From the NCBI RefSeq assembly GCF_000006405.1, contig NW_003209437.1, positions 164,916-228,915 on the forward strand: 64,000 nucleotides of DNA. Reading direction: 5' to 3'. The first letter of the stretch is position 1; each line of letters opens with the position of its first letter. Under the pieces are notes generated by a model. It was not told where the DNA came from. It ran no database searches and saw only the letters and a list, made by a program, of their open reading frames with translations. Shown here in pieces: positions 23,982 through 34,891 of the stretch. A program made the translations under genes and the position numbers. The DNA comes from Perkinsus marinus ATCC 50983. Taxonomy: Eukaryota; Perkinsozoa; Perkinsida; Perkinsidae.

Positions 23982-25368
23982 ATGCAGAGTGCGTCAGTGG
24001 TTTTCCGTGCCATGGCTTTCGCTATTATGTCTATTGTATTGAAGCTTAGAAACGCTTTGTCATAGCTGACTTTTTATCCACTCGGTTGCCCTTCTTGCGT
24101 TGGAGTTCGTCAATGTCGCTCTTGCCATCTCGATAGGGAATATGTTGGATTTTCTCGACGCGGGACCACTTGAGTGCGGAGGGCCGGATAACTGCCGAGC
24201 CCGGCCGAAGGACACTTGCGACTTTCTCGCATTCATACCAGCATCGACGTTAACAACAGTTCAGCAGGACTCTTGCGAGGAAGAAACGGATCAAGGCTTC
24301 GTGGACCTCGCCACATCCACAACGATGATCCTACAGGGCATCTTGTCGGCGACTCGCGTAGCCGCTCCAGCAGGTGAGTCCGAAGAACGGAAACTTACGT
24401 TTCAACGGGTCCATAAATCCTCGACCCGGAGCTCTCCTGACCGGGTTGTCCTCACCAACTAGCTTACAAGAAGATACTCGTTGATAGTCTCAAGTTAAGA
24501 CACGTGTAGCGATCAGGTGTGATGGTGGCGATGGCGCCACCACTTCCTCCTCCCGCAAGCCTCATTCGCGCCATGCCCCCGCCAGTGACTCAGACCTCAG
24601 TAGCTCCTGAATGTGAGGTCGAGCCAACGCAGCGAGACAATTCACGGGCGTGGTTCCTCTTGTGAGCAGCTATGGAGTAATGACCGTTCAAGCTTTGATG
24701 GGATTTTCAGGAGAGCTGTTCAATCCTTGACTGCAGCGCATGTTGGTGTGGGCCTCGCTCAAGCTTACACGATGGATCTCTACAGCGGGATATACAATGG
24801 ACTGCTGGGGCTTCTCGGCGTCGTCAATGCCTTACCTGACAGGAGTGGGCTCGGAATCGCTTAGCTCTCAATAGACGATCCTTTCAGACCCCGACCGACT
24901 GAAGACATACGTAGTCTTCGCCTTCCTGCAGGGGTCAGCTCAAGCCCTGCAGCTACTATCGGTGCTCTTCATGCCCACTCCGTTCCCCTTCACCTTAGCC
25001 AACTCTCTGCTCATACTCAGTCCTGCGGTACGTGATCAGTCCTCAAAGAATCGATGCAATTTCGTGAATTGTAGGTTAGTTTCACGGCTTCATATTTCTC
25101 ATGGCAATATGTTTGTGAGATGCGTCAGCTCAACACCGTAAAGGGAGCGGCTGCCCATCAACTTCTATGGGCTGCTGCCGCGTAAACGACTATGAATTGA
25201 AGTTTGACCGCGCACAAGACTTGTACAGGTTCGGGCAGCCGACCTCACTACCGCCCCTCGAGATCAGACAGCGAACCTTGGCGCGTGTGTCAGGCGGCCC
25301 TAGTCCTGGTGGTCTTCCTGTAATCACAGAGGATCCAGAAGATACCGCTTCCGTGCATAGCACTTAAA
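23982..25368 (+). CDS. Unrecognised multipass membrane protein, Cys-rich loop
   Basis: Not recognised. It starts about 20 bp after the ERMP1-like stop on the same strand. The likely start is at 23982 (MQSASVVFRAMAFAIMSIVL, a hydrophobic segment). Plausible exons then give ALLALEFVNVALAISIGNML and a loop with several cysteines (PLECGGPDNCRARPKDTCDF), a Pro-rich segment near 24540-24600, and hydrophobic helices AYTMDLYSGIYNGLLGLLGV (about 24765-24820), YVVFAFLQGSAQALQLLSVL (about 24905-24965) and SFTASYFSWQYVCEMR (about 25080-25125). The C-terminus is cytosol-like and ends in EDPEDTASVHST, stop at 25366-25368. There seem to be about four to five membrane helices. A splice at 24659-24711 restores frame well, but the first exon junction is unresolved. 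The overall pattern is of an integral membrane protein of unknown function. Confidence 0.5.
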
Positions 25369-25511
25369 ATTGTGATTTTTATTGAGAACCTGTTGCGTTT
25401 AGTCACTGTTCTTGTGAACCGAGAAGGGTTACTTCTAATAGCCAACTCACAACTAACTCAATATAACGAATATTGTGAAAATAATTGAAATATCACAAAG
25501 TGTACAAATTC

Positions 25512-27809
25512 CTAGTCACGTTGACGATGCCGCGCCCTACCACGCGAGCGCCGGCGACTTATGCTGCGTGTGACGCTACGCCTTGTGCGATGACGTCGAC
25601 GACTTGTCTCCCGAGATCTCGATCTCCTCCGTGACCGTCTTCTGTCAGGACTGTCACTACGACTCCTGCTTCTCCTCCGGCGGCTCCTACTCCAACTGCG
25701 CTCACGCCGCTTCGGAGGTGTCACTTTGGGGGGCGGAAGCTCAACCATCAAACTCGATATGTCGGCAACTACTTGTACCCGATCATTGCTAACTGTAGCA
25801 ACTGAGGCTGTCGGCTTCCGTTCTCCTGGAACTTTCGGACCCATTGTGGGCACTGAAACACCAAAACTGAGCGCAGTAGACGGCTCAGCGGCTTCGACGG
25901 GTTCGCCATCAACATCTTCCTCCCCCAGATTGTCATCGAGAGTCTCCCAATTGTCAGGAACCGCTTCACACTCATCCTCCTCCAACGGCTCTCCATCAGA
26001 CATCTCCTCATCTTCTTGGCTGAGTTCTGAGATGTCATCATCGGAGACATCCATACCGTCCAACTCTTGTCTGTCGCCCGCAACCTCCATCAACCATCGC
26101 TTCAGCTGGGCTAACTTCTCTTCCTTGTTACGTTGTACTACTGAGATTCCATGCGTCTCGCAGACCTATACGCGGAAAACGAAATGAAACCTACTGTTTT
26201 CCTTGCCTTTTACCTTGTCGAGTTGAGCATCGTCATACCCTTGCCACTCGTCCACCTGCTCTAAGTCCTTTTCCGTGAAGACGGCCCTCTCATCGTCATC
26301 GTCTGCCTTGGGTTGGCCTTCAAGTTCCAGAAGAATGCCTCGCACGAAGTGATGATCAAAAAGCTCTCTCGATGTCCACGACGCCGCACATCGCTGCCAC
26401 GCTTCGACCAACTCGGGTGTCTTCTCGAACAGCACAAGAGCAAATGAAAACTTCCACAGTGTGTCACGCAACTCACACTGGCGAAGATCTGAGGACGCGC
26501 AAGACCCCAGAAATTGCCTCTACCCCTAGCCACGAGCTACCCCCGAATCCCGAGTGCTACCCCTTCTTTCGATATATCGGCTGCTAAGGCTGGAAGTATC
26601 TTCTCCAGGGCCGATCTGAACTGCCAGCCAGCTTTCGCCGACGACGCTCCCGCATTGTGGAGCAGATCGTTGATGAAATATGCCGACGCAACAGTCTTCA
26701 ACGGTGTTGCTGATAAGTTCCTCGTAGACCCTTGAATGATATCTGATGATCATATACAATGGGTAGCCAGGCACGACATGGCTTACTAGGGTAAAGCTGA
26801 CATACTAGATCGTCGGCAGCCCTCGATCTGTCAATGCACCATACCATGGCCTCCCTGATATTCCTGCGCTTGGTAGTCAGACTCGGCAGCAGCTCCTTCA
26901 GTAAGTAGGAGCGATCTTCCTCCGACAGCACAGTTGACTCGAACCTAGCAGAATCAGACGGTGAAAGATTTCCCGACCGTTCAAGTTCCCTCTACTTCTC
27001 GTTAGTCTTAACTGCGTTGTCCGAGTTGTCATCACCCTTGGTCTCAGAGCGCCCGGGCGGCACCCACAGATGCCCTTGACCATAGATCATGAAAGGCGTC
27101 GTCGAGTATTGTGTCTGCGAGCTTCGAGCTACGACTAATCCCATAGAGTAAATCTTATAACCTGTGTGTCTCCATTGAGATAGGCACAAACTCTCCATCG
27201 GTAATAGACTCCAGCAGGAGAGTCGAGCGGTTGTAACAGGAATTGCAGCCGTTTATCGCCTCCTTTCGCGAGAGTCTCAAGATATCTACAGAGGCTCTAA
27301 TAGAGATTAATTCTACGCATCGCTAGCGGTCTTACTTCTCGAACTCTCTGCCATGCCTAGCCACGTACTTACTGACCTTATCGATATACCTGGCCGCGAT
27401 AATATCACGCATAGAGGGTGATACCCAGTACATCATCAGGTTGTCTTCTCCACTCTCGGGGTCTACTTCATGAGGCACTTTAACATTGACCCGTTCAGCA
27501 TTGGCTTCAAGCTGCTTAGCGTCAGCACGGCGAGCAGCCTGACGTCATCAAGGCTCAAAAACAATGGCAAGCGGGAAAGATTTGAGGAGGGTGGTCTCGC
27601 AGCTGCTGAGTTGGACCACAGAATCATAACCCCAGGGATCCCTCCAACGAGATTCCCTCCGAAGGTGATGACTTCCCGACCAGCTATTCTCGAGCTCGGC
27701 AGCCACTACCTGGCGTTTGTGCTTCTCCTTTAGTTCTTCCAACATGTCGTCCATGGCTTTCCCTCTCCGAGCTCCTGAACCACCGGCTCGGAGTCGAGAG
27801 GCGTCCGAC
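25512..27809 (-). CDS. U2SURP/SR140-like splicing factor (SURP, CID, RS tail), apparently without RRM
   Basis: U2SURP is a U2 snRNP-associated protein. From the start at 27809 (MSDASRLRAGGSGARRG) a basic coil, MLEELKEKHKRQAARRADAK across a splice, leads to VPHEVDPESGEDNLMMYWV and IDKVSKYVARHGREFE (about 27380-27340), a SURP module. RWRLYSL-like and WVPPG sequences follow. A CID-like domain starts with LSEEDRSYLLKELLPSLTTK then IREAMVWCIDRSRAADDLV (about 26930-26810), and continues with LKTVASAYFINDLLHNAGAS (about 26700-26650) and FEKTPELVEAWQRCAASW (about 26440-26380). An acidic region (SDDDISELSQEDEEMSDGE) and a long Arg-Ser tail end the protein at 25512. The CID opening matches human U2SURP. 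The usual N-terminal RRM is missing: coding sequence passes from the first coil straight to SURP. CHERP is the alternative, but its CID wording fits less well. Confidence 0.75.
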
Positions 27810-27990
27810 ATGACGAAGGTGCAACTGTACGAGCGAAAATACAACGAGAAATTTGAAGTTGAGACAACTCTCTAGTGAACCCGTTGAGGAAACGCAAGTT
27901 TTTATAAGAATTGCAAGATTTAAAGTATCATCTTGGAATTTTCAAGCGATCATCCTAGGAAATGTGAAAGTTTCTCTGTTGTTTGCCTAC

Positions 27991-29470
27991 ATGGGTCAGA
28001 GGCTGCCTCTTCCGCCACTCGAGAATCGTTCCAAGAAGATCCTTTCTCGCTATCACATCGGGCTAGCCGAGATGGAGAAGCTATGGAAAGTCTTCACTTC
28101 CATCGATAAGAATCGTGAGAATCGCCTACGACTCGATCACTAGAGCGAATGACTGAAGAACGCAACATTCAGGCAACGGATACTGGACCATAACAGAGTG
28201 CTTCACACTCGTCGGCGAGCAAACAAACTCAACGGTGGCGCCTCTAATCCTCGCCTTGTTCCATCTTGCGGACCGAGGCAACGACGGTGAGTCTCGTGTA
28301 ATTATTCTCGAGATGATTCGTGTGAACGATGGAAAACTGATGCTGGAATATCATTGAGCCGTCTCGACTTAGGTAACCTTTCCTTCGACGACTTCATCGT
28401 CTCTTTCACGAGCTTTTGCGCCCTTTCGAGGGAGGAGATCATCCAGTTTTTCTTCATTGTAGTTGATACGGATCGCAACGGATTCGTAAGTGCCCATTCG
28501 GCTCCATTCGGATGAGTTTTCAATCTGCCGAAGAGTGGAAGTAGACGTCATTACTCAAATCTATTTCGCACTCTGCCATTTCGAGGCACCGATCTTTCTA
28601 GGTTTCAAAGCAGGAACTCATAGCCCTTTTCAACTATCGTCCCCCTGGCTCCGACAGCGCTCCGATCTTCCCTTCGAACAACAGACGGGCGTTGAGCCTC
28701 TTTCGTGATGGGCGTTGGAAACGCCTGTGAGTTGGTCTTTCTATGAAGCATCGCGTCGTCCATTTGTGTTTGAAGGCACTTTGATGATTTCGCTCGACTG
28801 GCTGAAGCTTTCCCATACATCACATTTCCAGCCTTTCACTTGCAAGAACTCGTCCGGAGGAAACTTCTCGGTGAGTTATGTCGATTTTGTCACGATATTT
28901 GTTCCCTGTGTCGCGTGAGACATCTCTGAGTACAGCGGTGGAATGCGCATTGTCATTAATTGGAGTCTTGGTAGGGGTAAAATTCTGGGAGAACTGGGGT
29001 GATGAGAGAGTTCTAAGCATGCAACACGAACCTGGTCGGAGCGGGGCGAAAGCGGAGACGGATCAGCCTGAACGGGCAACGATGGGAGACATCCTCGAGT
29101 GAGTTCAACTGAACCCATCGTGGTTAGAAGGAGGAAGGACCAATCAGGTACTCCAATCGTAAAATCATGGAGGATGTGAATCCCGTAGTGAAGAAGCATG
29201 ATGATAGTGGTAATATGTTGCCACCATCTTTTCGACCGAATCGCGCTCTTTGTTGTTTTTTTCCGGGAGGCGTTCTGTATTCTCCATTGTGTAATTCGAA
29301 ACTTGTCCAAGAGACTTCTGGAACTATGCCTCGCAGAGATAATGTGTTTTTCTGTAGATGATGATAGCGTGAAATTCGGCCTGGAAACGGTCATTCGTGA
29401 CAAGGATGCGGCCATGGCTAAAAACCCTTTGCTGAATATGATTCGAAACCCGACGTCTGCATATCATGTA
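27991..29470 (+). CDS. EF-hand calcium-binding protein, candidate N-myristoylated
   Basis: The start MGQRLPLPPLENRSKK has Gly2, so N-myristoylation is possible. Exons 27991-28114, 28173-28286, 28373-28485 and 28602 onward join in frame. Three EF-hand loops are visible: DKNRNGYWTITE (loop 1), DRGNDGNLSFDD (loop 2) and DTDRNGFVSKQE (loop 3, the most canonical, built across a splice). Ca2+ ligands at positions 1, 3, 5 and 12 are mostly present; loop 2 has Gly at 3 and Asp at 12. After these come FDDFARLAEAFPYITFPAFH and LQELVRRKLL, then, across an intron, KFWENWGDERVL. The layout resembles calcineurin-B/CBL-like sensors. A further tail (KIMEDVNPVVKKHDDSG, then KFGLETVIRDKDAAMAKN) joins in frame by good splice sites to about 29469, so the 3' limit is uncertain. 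It might continue into the next feature as one gene. Confidence 0.62.
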
Positions 29471-29499
29471 ATACTCGGTAATTCCATTCGAAGACTCAG

Positions 29500-30349
29500 C
29501 AGGGTCGGAACTCAAGATGAGAAATACGCGAAAAACAGTGATAGAACTTGCCGTGGAATGCAGAAGGATATGTGGCGATTATTCGAGTCGTAGGTACCAT
29601 ACGTGACGGATGAATTCAGGAGATTACAAGAAGATGCTCGCAAGTAAGAGGGTTCGCTTCCTGGGGGGGGGGCAACTGATCGAGGCCACAGGAGAACTAT
29701 ATAGGCTTCTGTGATGATCTCGTGATGCTCACAAGATCAGTCGTATTCTTCATCAGGTTAGAGAAGGAGAAACAGAAACGGCAGTTGCTCCGAGATTTGA
29801 ATGTGAGCCGCGCTTGGGCGTTAGAGCTGATCAAGCTCGCAAACTGGAATCGTATGAGCCTCGACTGGTATCCACTGCTTGTCCCGTTAGCTTCCTGAGG
29901 GAGATGGCATGGACGATTACAGCATCTCTGGAGTGAGCGAAGAGTGGTCCCCCGATGTCTAATTTTCCCAACTGCATTGCGTTGATGAGCGATAGTGGTT
30001 CGGCATCCGAAAGTGCCATGGGATTATCTTCACGGAAAGATGTGGGAAGATTCGTGACTTTCTCATTCCTAAGCATTTTTCTGATCACCATGGTAAAACA
30101 CCAAGGACACGTAGGAGCCCTCAACCACTGCATTTTCTCCTCCGAAAGTAAGGAATTTCGGACTCTAGTCTCTACTCCATCACGAATGCGGACTACCAGT
30201 CACCAGTTCGCGAGAATTTTTCGTTCTCTTAATATTTCAGGCAACATCGTCAAAGCAGCCATACTCACCGTAATCGTCGTCCTATTACTCGTGGCTGCGT
30301 GTGTAGCAGCCGCGGGATTCAGCGAGATCCTGCGTGTTGGAATGCTGTG
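29500..30349 (+). CDS. Possible coiled-coil protein with C-terminal membrane anchor (or the 3' end of the EF-hand gene)
   Basis: Not recognised. Fragments in several frames give coil-like sequence: VPYVTDEFRRLQEDARK (about 29590-29645) and KEKQKRQLLRDLNVSRAWAL (about 29767-29825). The final exon encodes GNIVKAAILTVIVVLLLVAA followed by CVAAAGFSEILRVGML, a strong single membrane span close to the stop at 30347-30349. This arrangement (coil then terminal span) is that of tail-anchored proteins, including SNAREs, but no SNARE layer motif was found. No start codon is certain. A run of nine G near 29665 may hide an assembly length error. Could be the last exons of the upstream EF-hand gene. Confidence 0.35.
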
Positions 30350-31494
30350 AGGAGATCCCAGTAACGAGCTTGCAACCAAATTTCCCCTTCTAGGTGGACT
30401 TCTGCCCTAGTCCTTGGGTATTGTACGAATCCCTACATCGCGCTGAGAGTACCGCTCTAGGGTCTGAGCCGCAAGTGCGATGCACGTGCAGCTCTAACAT
30501 ATTGATTCTCCAATGGAGTTATACAATCTGTGCTAAAGGCACGGGTGATTCTCTTCGCTTGGCAGTATCAGTCACCGCCAATATTCCTGGTGGATAGTTG
30601 GAGAGCATCCACACGTTATAGACAATCATAATGCTAATCACCACTGTTAAATGCCATCATATCATGGCCCTAATTGATAGATAGTATTGAGAATATGTGT
30701 TGTGTTCAAATCGTTGCAGTCGAATACGATTACTTCACCACTCGTAAATTTTAAAGCATCAGTTCTGTGAAGGTAATCACCAATACATGACTTCTGTGAA
30801 CAGCAAACAGACACGAATATGGCACGACGACATATTCCACAGGTAAAGTAAAATCGATTATGTGTATGTGCTAGTATGTGCGCACACTGGAAATAATTTT
30901 CCAACCAAAAACCCGTCCTCGAGTCCCGACACTTCCATCTCCCAGAGCATGCAAACACAAAGTCTCATCATATTCCACGTGGATACCATGTCAAAGATTA
31001 GTAACTACCTAAAAAATACGACTCTTCTAGAGTTGAAATAGGGTAGGTTGTATCGGGCAGGGAAGTAATGCGATCAAATACACTTGGGGGCTCCGCAGAA
31101 AATGGCAGCACGTCGGAAAAGTCACCAGTATGGGGCATGACACACAAAAAGTCCGCAACCGACTTAAAAACCCTAGCTCGAGGGACTCGTCCTTGGAGAC
31201 CAGGAAGTCGATGCGTCTCTATGGCATTGGAGTAATCATTTCCACGACTCACAAAAGGTAAATACTAGAAAGAAGATATCGGTTGCATAATAGAGCACGA
31301 TAGACGAAAGAAACTACTCCTACGAATGGGAGGCTCTCATTCGAGTACACGATCAAAAGTAGTAGCAAAAAATTCAACGATTGGATCTCTACTATAGTGC
31401 GACTGAGCTGGCGATGGCAACGATGAACAATTATTAACTCGTACGAGTTACTACCGATTGCATATATAGAGTGAGCAATCTCATATGAGAGACC
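30350..31494. other. About 1.1 kb without a confident gene
   Basis: AT-rich. It lies between convergent neighbours. A minus-strand frame at 30998-31252 (MSRGNDYSNAIETHRLPGLQ and onward) is the best of several but has no family motif; it could be an extra 3' exon or chance. No RNA gene seen. Confidence 0.5.
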
Positions 31495-32805
31495 CTAAGA
31501 TGCAGCACTAGGAGGTGTAGTATCGCTAGAAAGGGAGTTACACAATCCAAATGGATGGGATCCAGGGATGCCTGAACAACAACGATGGAGCGATTCGCCG
31601 ATCAGCTCCATATGAGCGTAACTACCAGAATAGCACGGACCGTACGCGCTGAGGTGATGGGAGTTGACACCACTAGATTGCTGCTCGACCGGGATAGGGG
31701 TGAAAACTGGACTGGTGGATGGGGTATCTGCCAACGCCTTGGAAAGTCCCTCGCCAAAGAGGCGCGACCGACTCACCAGAATAGAGCTGTTGCTGAAGAC
31801 CAGTGGGCCAGGCGGATCCAGGAGGGCTCCGCTGAAGATCGTCAACGGAGAAAAAGTTAGACACAGAACGTGGTACAACTGAAGGAGTTCCAATGCTAGT
31901 GAGCGTAAACCTCATAAGTGCTACGCAGAGGACCGACAGGCTGCACTGGAGCGTTGTCGTTTCCAACATGAGCTTGGTTAGGCATAGACCATAGGCGGCT
32001 AGTGGGAGTGATGAAGTCTGTGGCATAAAGAGGATTCATCGGCATCCCCAACATGGAGTTAAACACCTCGGTAAGATGTGCAGCGGTCTGAGTTCCTGAT
32101 CATGGAGAAAAAGACCGATCTAGACTACCAACCTGAGAATATCAGCTACCCGGGTGCCTGGACGTCAACGACCTAATGGCTTCGTCTCTCAACCTTTGCG
32201 CCATGTCTGTCACTGGTGTAGTTTCATCAGACGGTGAGACAAACACATTGGGAGGGACTTCCAGGGTTGGGCTTGCTTTCTTCCTCTCTAAAACCGTGAA
32301 CCACGTGTCTCGTCCAGGATCCTGAACGACCTTACCTCTCTTCTTCTGACTCTTGTTCGCCCTCTTCTTAGTGCCTTTCTCACCCGCTTTGTTCGGGCTT
32401 TTAGCCCAAGTCGCTCCTACTGTCCAGCCCGTACCGAAACGGTCATAAGCAACGATCTGAAGAGATTACAATATTACTCATCTCACTCAAGAGTTTCCCT
32501 ACTTGTTGTCTATCCGCGTGTCGCTTGACATGAAGTGCACAGCTAGTATGTGTGAAACGGACGAACGCAAAACAGCGCGATCGCCCCCACGAGTCGCGTA
32601 CCACCTGAATAACACGGTGATTGGAGGGCTTCGAGATCAGGATAGCCACCTTAGTCGACTCCACGCAGCCATCCTCACAGCAGGACTTCGGACTGTATTT
32701 AGTCGCTAGTTGGACGAGATCGGCTTCTGCCACCTCCCGGGGAAGTCTGACGAACATAAGAGTGCGAGTAGCAGAACCTGAGGAAAGACACGCGATAGAA
32801 ACCAC
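31495..32805 (-). CDS. RRM-domain RNA-binding protein
   Basis: Start at 32805 (MVSIACLSSGSATRTL). A single RRM follows: RNP2-like LMFVRLP, helix EVAEADLVQLATKYSP, then across an intron VESTK-VVRDSWGRSRCFAFVRF, where RSRCFAFVRF is RNP1, helix 2, and after a second intron IVAYDRFGTGWTVGATWAKS, the last strand. A basic linker (KKRANKSQKKRGKVV) and EVPPNVFVSPSDETTPVTDM lead to a Ser/Pro-rich C-terminal half with LGMPMNPLYATDFITPTSRL (about 32060-32000) and a long final exon ending in SSDTTPPSAAS, stop at 31495. RNP1 has Cys in place of the usual Gly before the second aromatic; the aromatic RNA contacts are kept. No RS domain. Target and process unknown. Confidence 0.72.
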
Positions 32806-33422
32806 TAAACCAACACTGATGAATAAACATGAAAATGTGCAAGTGACATACTAATACGCTGTATATACTCAAAGGCTCATTCTGCCAGGAGCGGCTCTAC
32901 GTTTATAGAAGACTCTTCCCGAAAAGATGAGTCTTGATCAAATTGCCCATTTTCGCAGACAGATCCCCCAGCGGCTACCTGGCCTGTCCCCTCTATTCTC
33001 GTGATCATCGGATAGATAGTCCCATCCATGGGAGCGCGGGGCGGATGATCTCTGACGGACCATAAAAAGCGCTGGAGACGGGTACGACAAGTAACAGAGT
33101 ACTACAAATTCGAATCCTGGCTAGACCGAAGGCCTCACACTACAGTCAAGCTGATTAAGACGGACTCAACGAGACACTCAAGGCCAGGTAATTGTGCGAA
33201 GCAATTGTTGCGGACAGAGCACTATAGAAACAAGCAAGACCCGTATAAACTTGCTTGTCCAACGCTAGTGAGTAACGACTATAAATGAATGCTCTCTAGT
33301 GCAGTAAGCGGCGACACGTAATGGTAGACGAATGTTATTGTAACAGGAGCGCAGCAAGCCTCGCTGACGAGGCGGAAAAGACACATCTCAATCACGGAGT
33401 TTTTCAATATACGGCAACATCG
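32806..33422. other. Intergenic region between RRM and carrier genes
   Basis: About 620 bp upstream of the RRM gene and downstream of the SLC25 gene (both minus). No motif-bearing frame and no RNA fold recognised. Confidence 0.55.
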
Positions 33423-34401
33423 TCAACATTCATCTCGGACTTCATGGGGCCATCTAGCATTACGTAGACCTTCCACAGACCCAAACATCAGACCGACGTA
33501 CGGTACGACTTTACAAAGTTCAGGAACTATGCCTCTGTAAAGCCCCCTGACACCATCAGTTCCGACGATGTGCTTAAAACAATGCCATGCAGTAGTGAAT
33601 CGCTTAGGACGACCATGGAGCCCATCCATTTGCATTTGTCGCCGAACCAAATCAATTGGAAAACACATAGAACTAGAAGCGAAGCCACTGAGACAGCCAC
33701 TCGTTATGGCTAGTATAGGCGGTAGATCGTCCTCACCGGTATATCTCTTGTAAAGGCTCTTCACGGTACCGAAAACCTAACACATCACGAGTTCGACGTT
33801 CACGACGTAAACAAGGTAGAGCTATTACCTCAAAGTTGATTGCAAATGTGGGCATGACGTAGCAGAGCGTGGGGATAACGCCTCGGTAAAATGCCCGGAG
33901 CCCTTCTTCCTTCCTAATGAGCACGAGACAGTGACCAATGCCCTTGTAATGGGCAGTCTTCGTCTGTGTCGCGAGCCGAGCCTTGACAACGTCAAGTGGA
34001 TAGCATGTGAGACAGGCACATGCTCCAGCGCTAGCTCCAGCAGCCAAATCGGCGAATCGCCAGTTCAACGGGAATAAACTCTTCACGCGGTCCTGGACCA
34101 AAAACGTGATCCCAGCATAGGGGAATCGGTGCAAACAACTCGCTCCGTTTCCCTTCCACATCGAGAAGAAGCCTTCTTCGGTTATCATCTTCGCCACAGA
34201 CTCGAGGAGACGAGTATTATTAGGCGATCCGCGAACGTAGAACTTGTGCGGCCGCATCGACTGCACTTGCATCAAAATCGTCGTCCTACTCAAGGGAGCA
34301 GTACATGTCTTCGCTATGCACGCGCCTAAGCCTCCCGAGAGGAAAGACTTGGTCGCCAACCAGGTATCATCATTGATTGGGAGGGTCGTCATAATCCTCA
34401 A
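33423..34401 (-). CDS. Mitochondrial carrier family (SLC25) protein, CoA/nucleotide carrier-like
   Basis: Two exons (34401-33829 and 33776-33423 on the minus strand) give 308 residues, the usual length. All three tandem repeats with their signature are present: APLSRTTILMQ, YPLDVVKARLATQ and FPIDLVRRQMQMDG, each with the PX[DS]XX[KR]X[RQ]-type motif that forms the matrix gate, followed by GFFSMWKGNG, GLRAFYRGVIP and GVRGLYRGIVPE half-motifs. SLC25 proteins exchange metabolites across the inner mitochondrial membrane. The first repeat has Ser in the acidic position, as in many SLC25A16/A42/A23-type CoA or ATP carriers, and GNGASCLHRFPYAGITFLVQ is close to that clade. The substrate is inference. 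The intron is 52 nt. Confidence 0.92.
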
Positions 34402-34891
34402 AGTCGAGTAATTCGTTCATTCGGACCTCTATCAATCGATTACTAGGGCGGTCGCGATTTCACAGCGCGGTTTGAAAGTCTGGAAACAGGTTGAATCTCG
34501 TACCTGATTCACTGAGATCGTCAGCCTAGTCATTGCCGAAAGAGTTAATCCGGCGTGAGCCACACCTGATCATGTTCTTCCGGGCAGCCACATTGCGTGG
34601 TCTCAAAGGGATGACTTGTGCATCGGCAAATGGCGTATAGTAACGTGGCCAAATGCTTTGTTGAACTATCATGTATAACCTATCGAGGAAGCCTCGGGAC
34701 GATGCCGATGATCAGTACGATGATAGACGGTCGCTCGTTTGTCCATTGTTCCCTTCCTGAAGTGTTCCAAGCCATCAGGAATTCGATTGACAATGCTGAG
34801 CGTTTCACACAGTTTCCTGCATTTGCGATAGGCTTACTTCGCAGGCTCGCGTCTATGCGCGACAGTGTTCTCGTAGTGCACCGATATATTT
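34402..34891. promoter_or_regulatory. Divergent upstream region of the carrier and multi-PHAX genes
   Basis: About 490 bp between two divergent start codons. A plus frame at 34618-34986 overlaps but has no motif and is in a different frame from the gene that follows. No clear promoter element. Confidence 0.45.

Noticed and set aside
29655-29680. A run of nine G as a possible regulatory element
   Set aside because: A single homopolymer with no surrounding structure; more likely a sequencing or assembly length problem.
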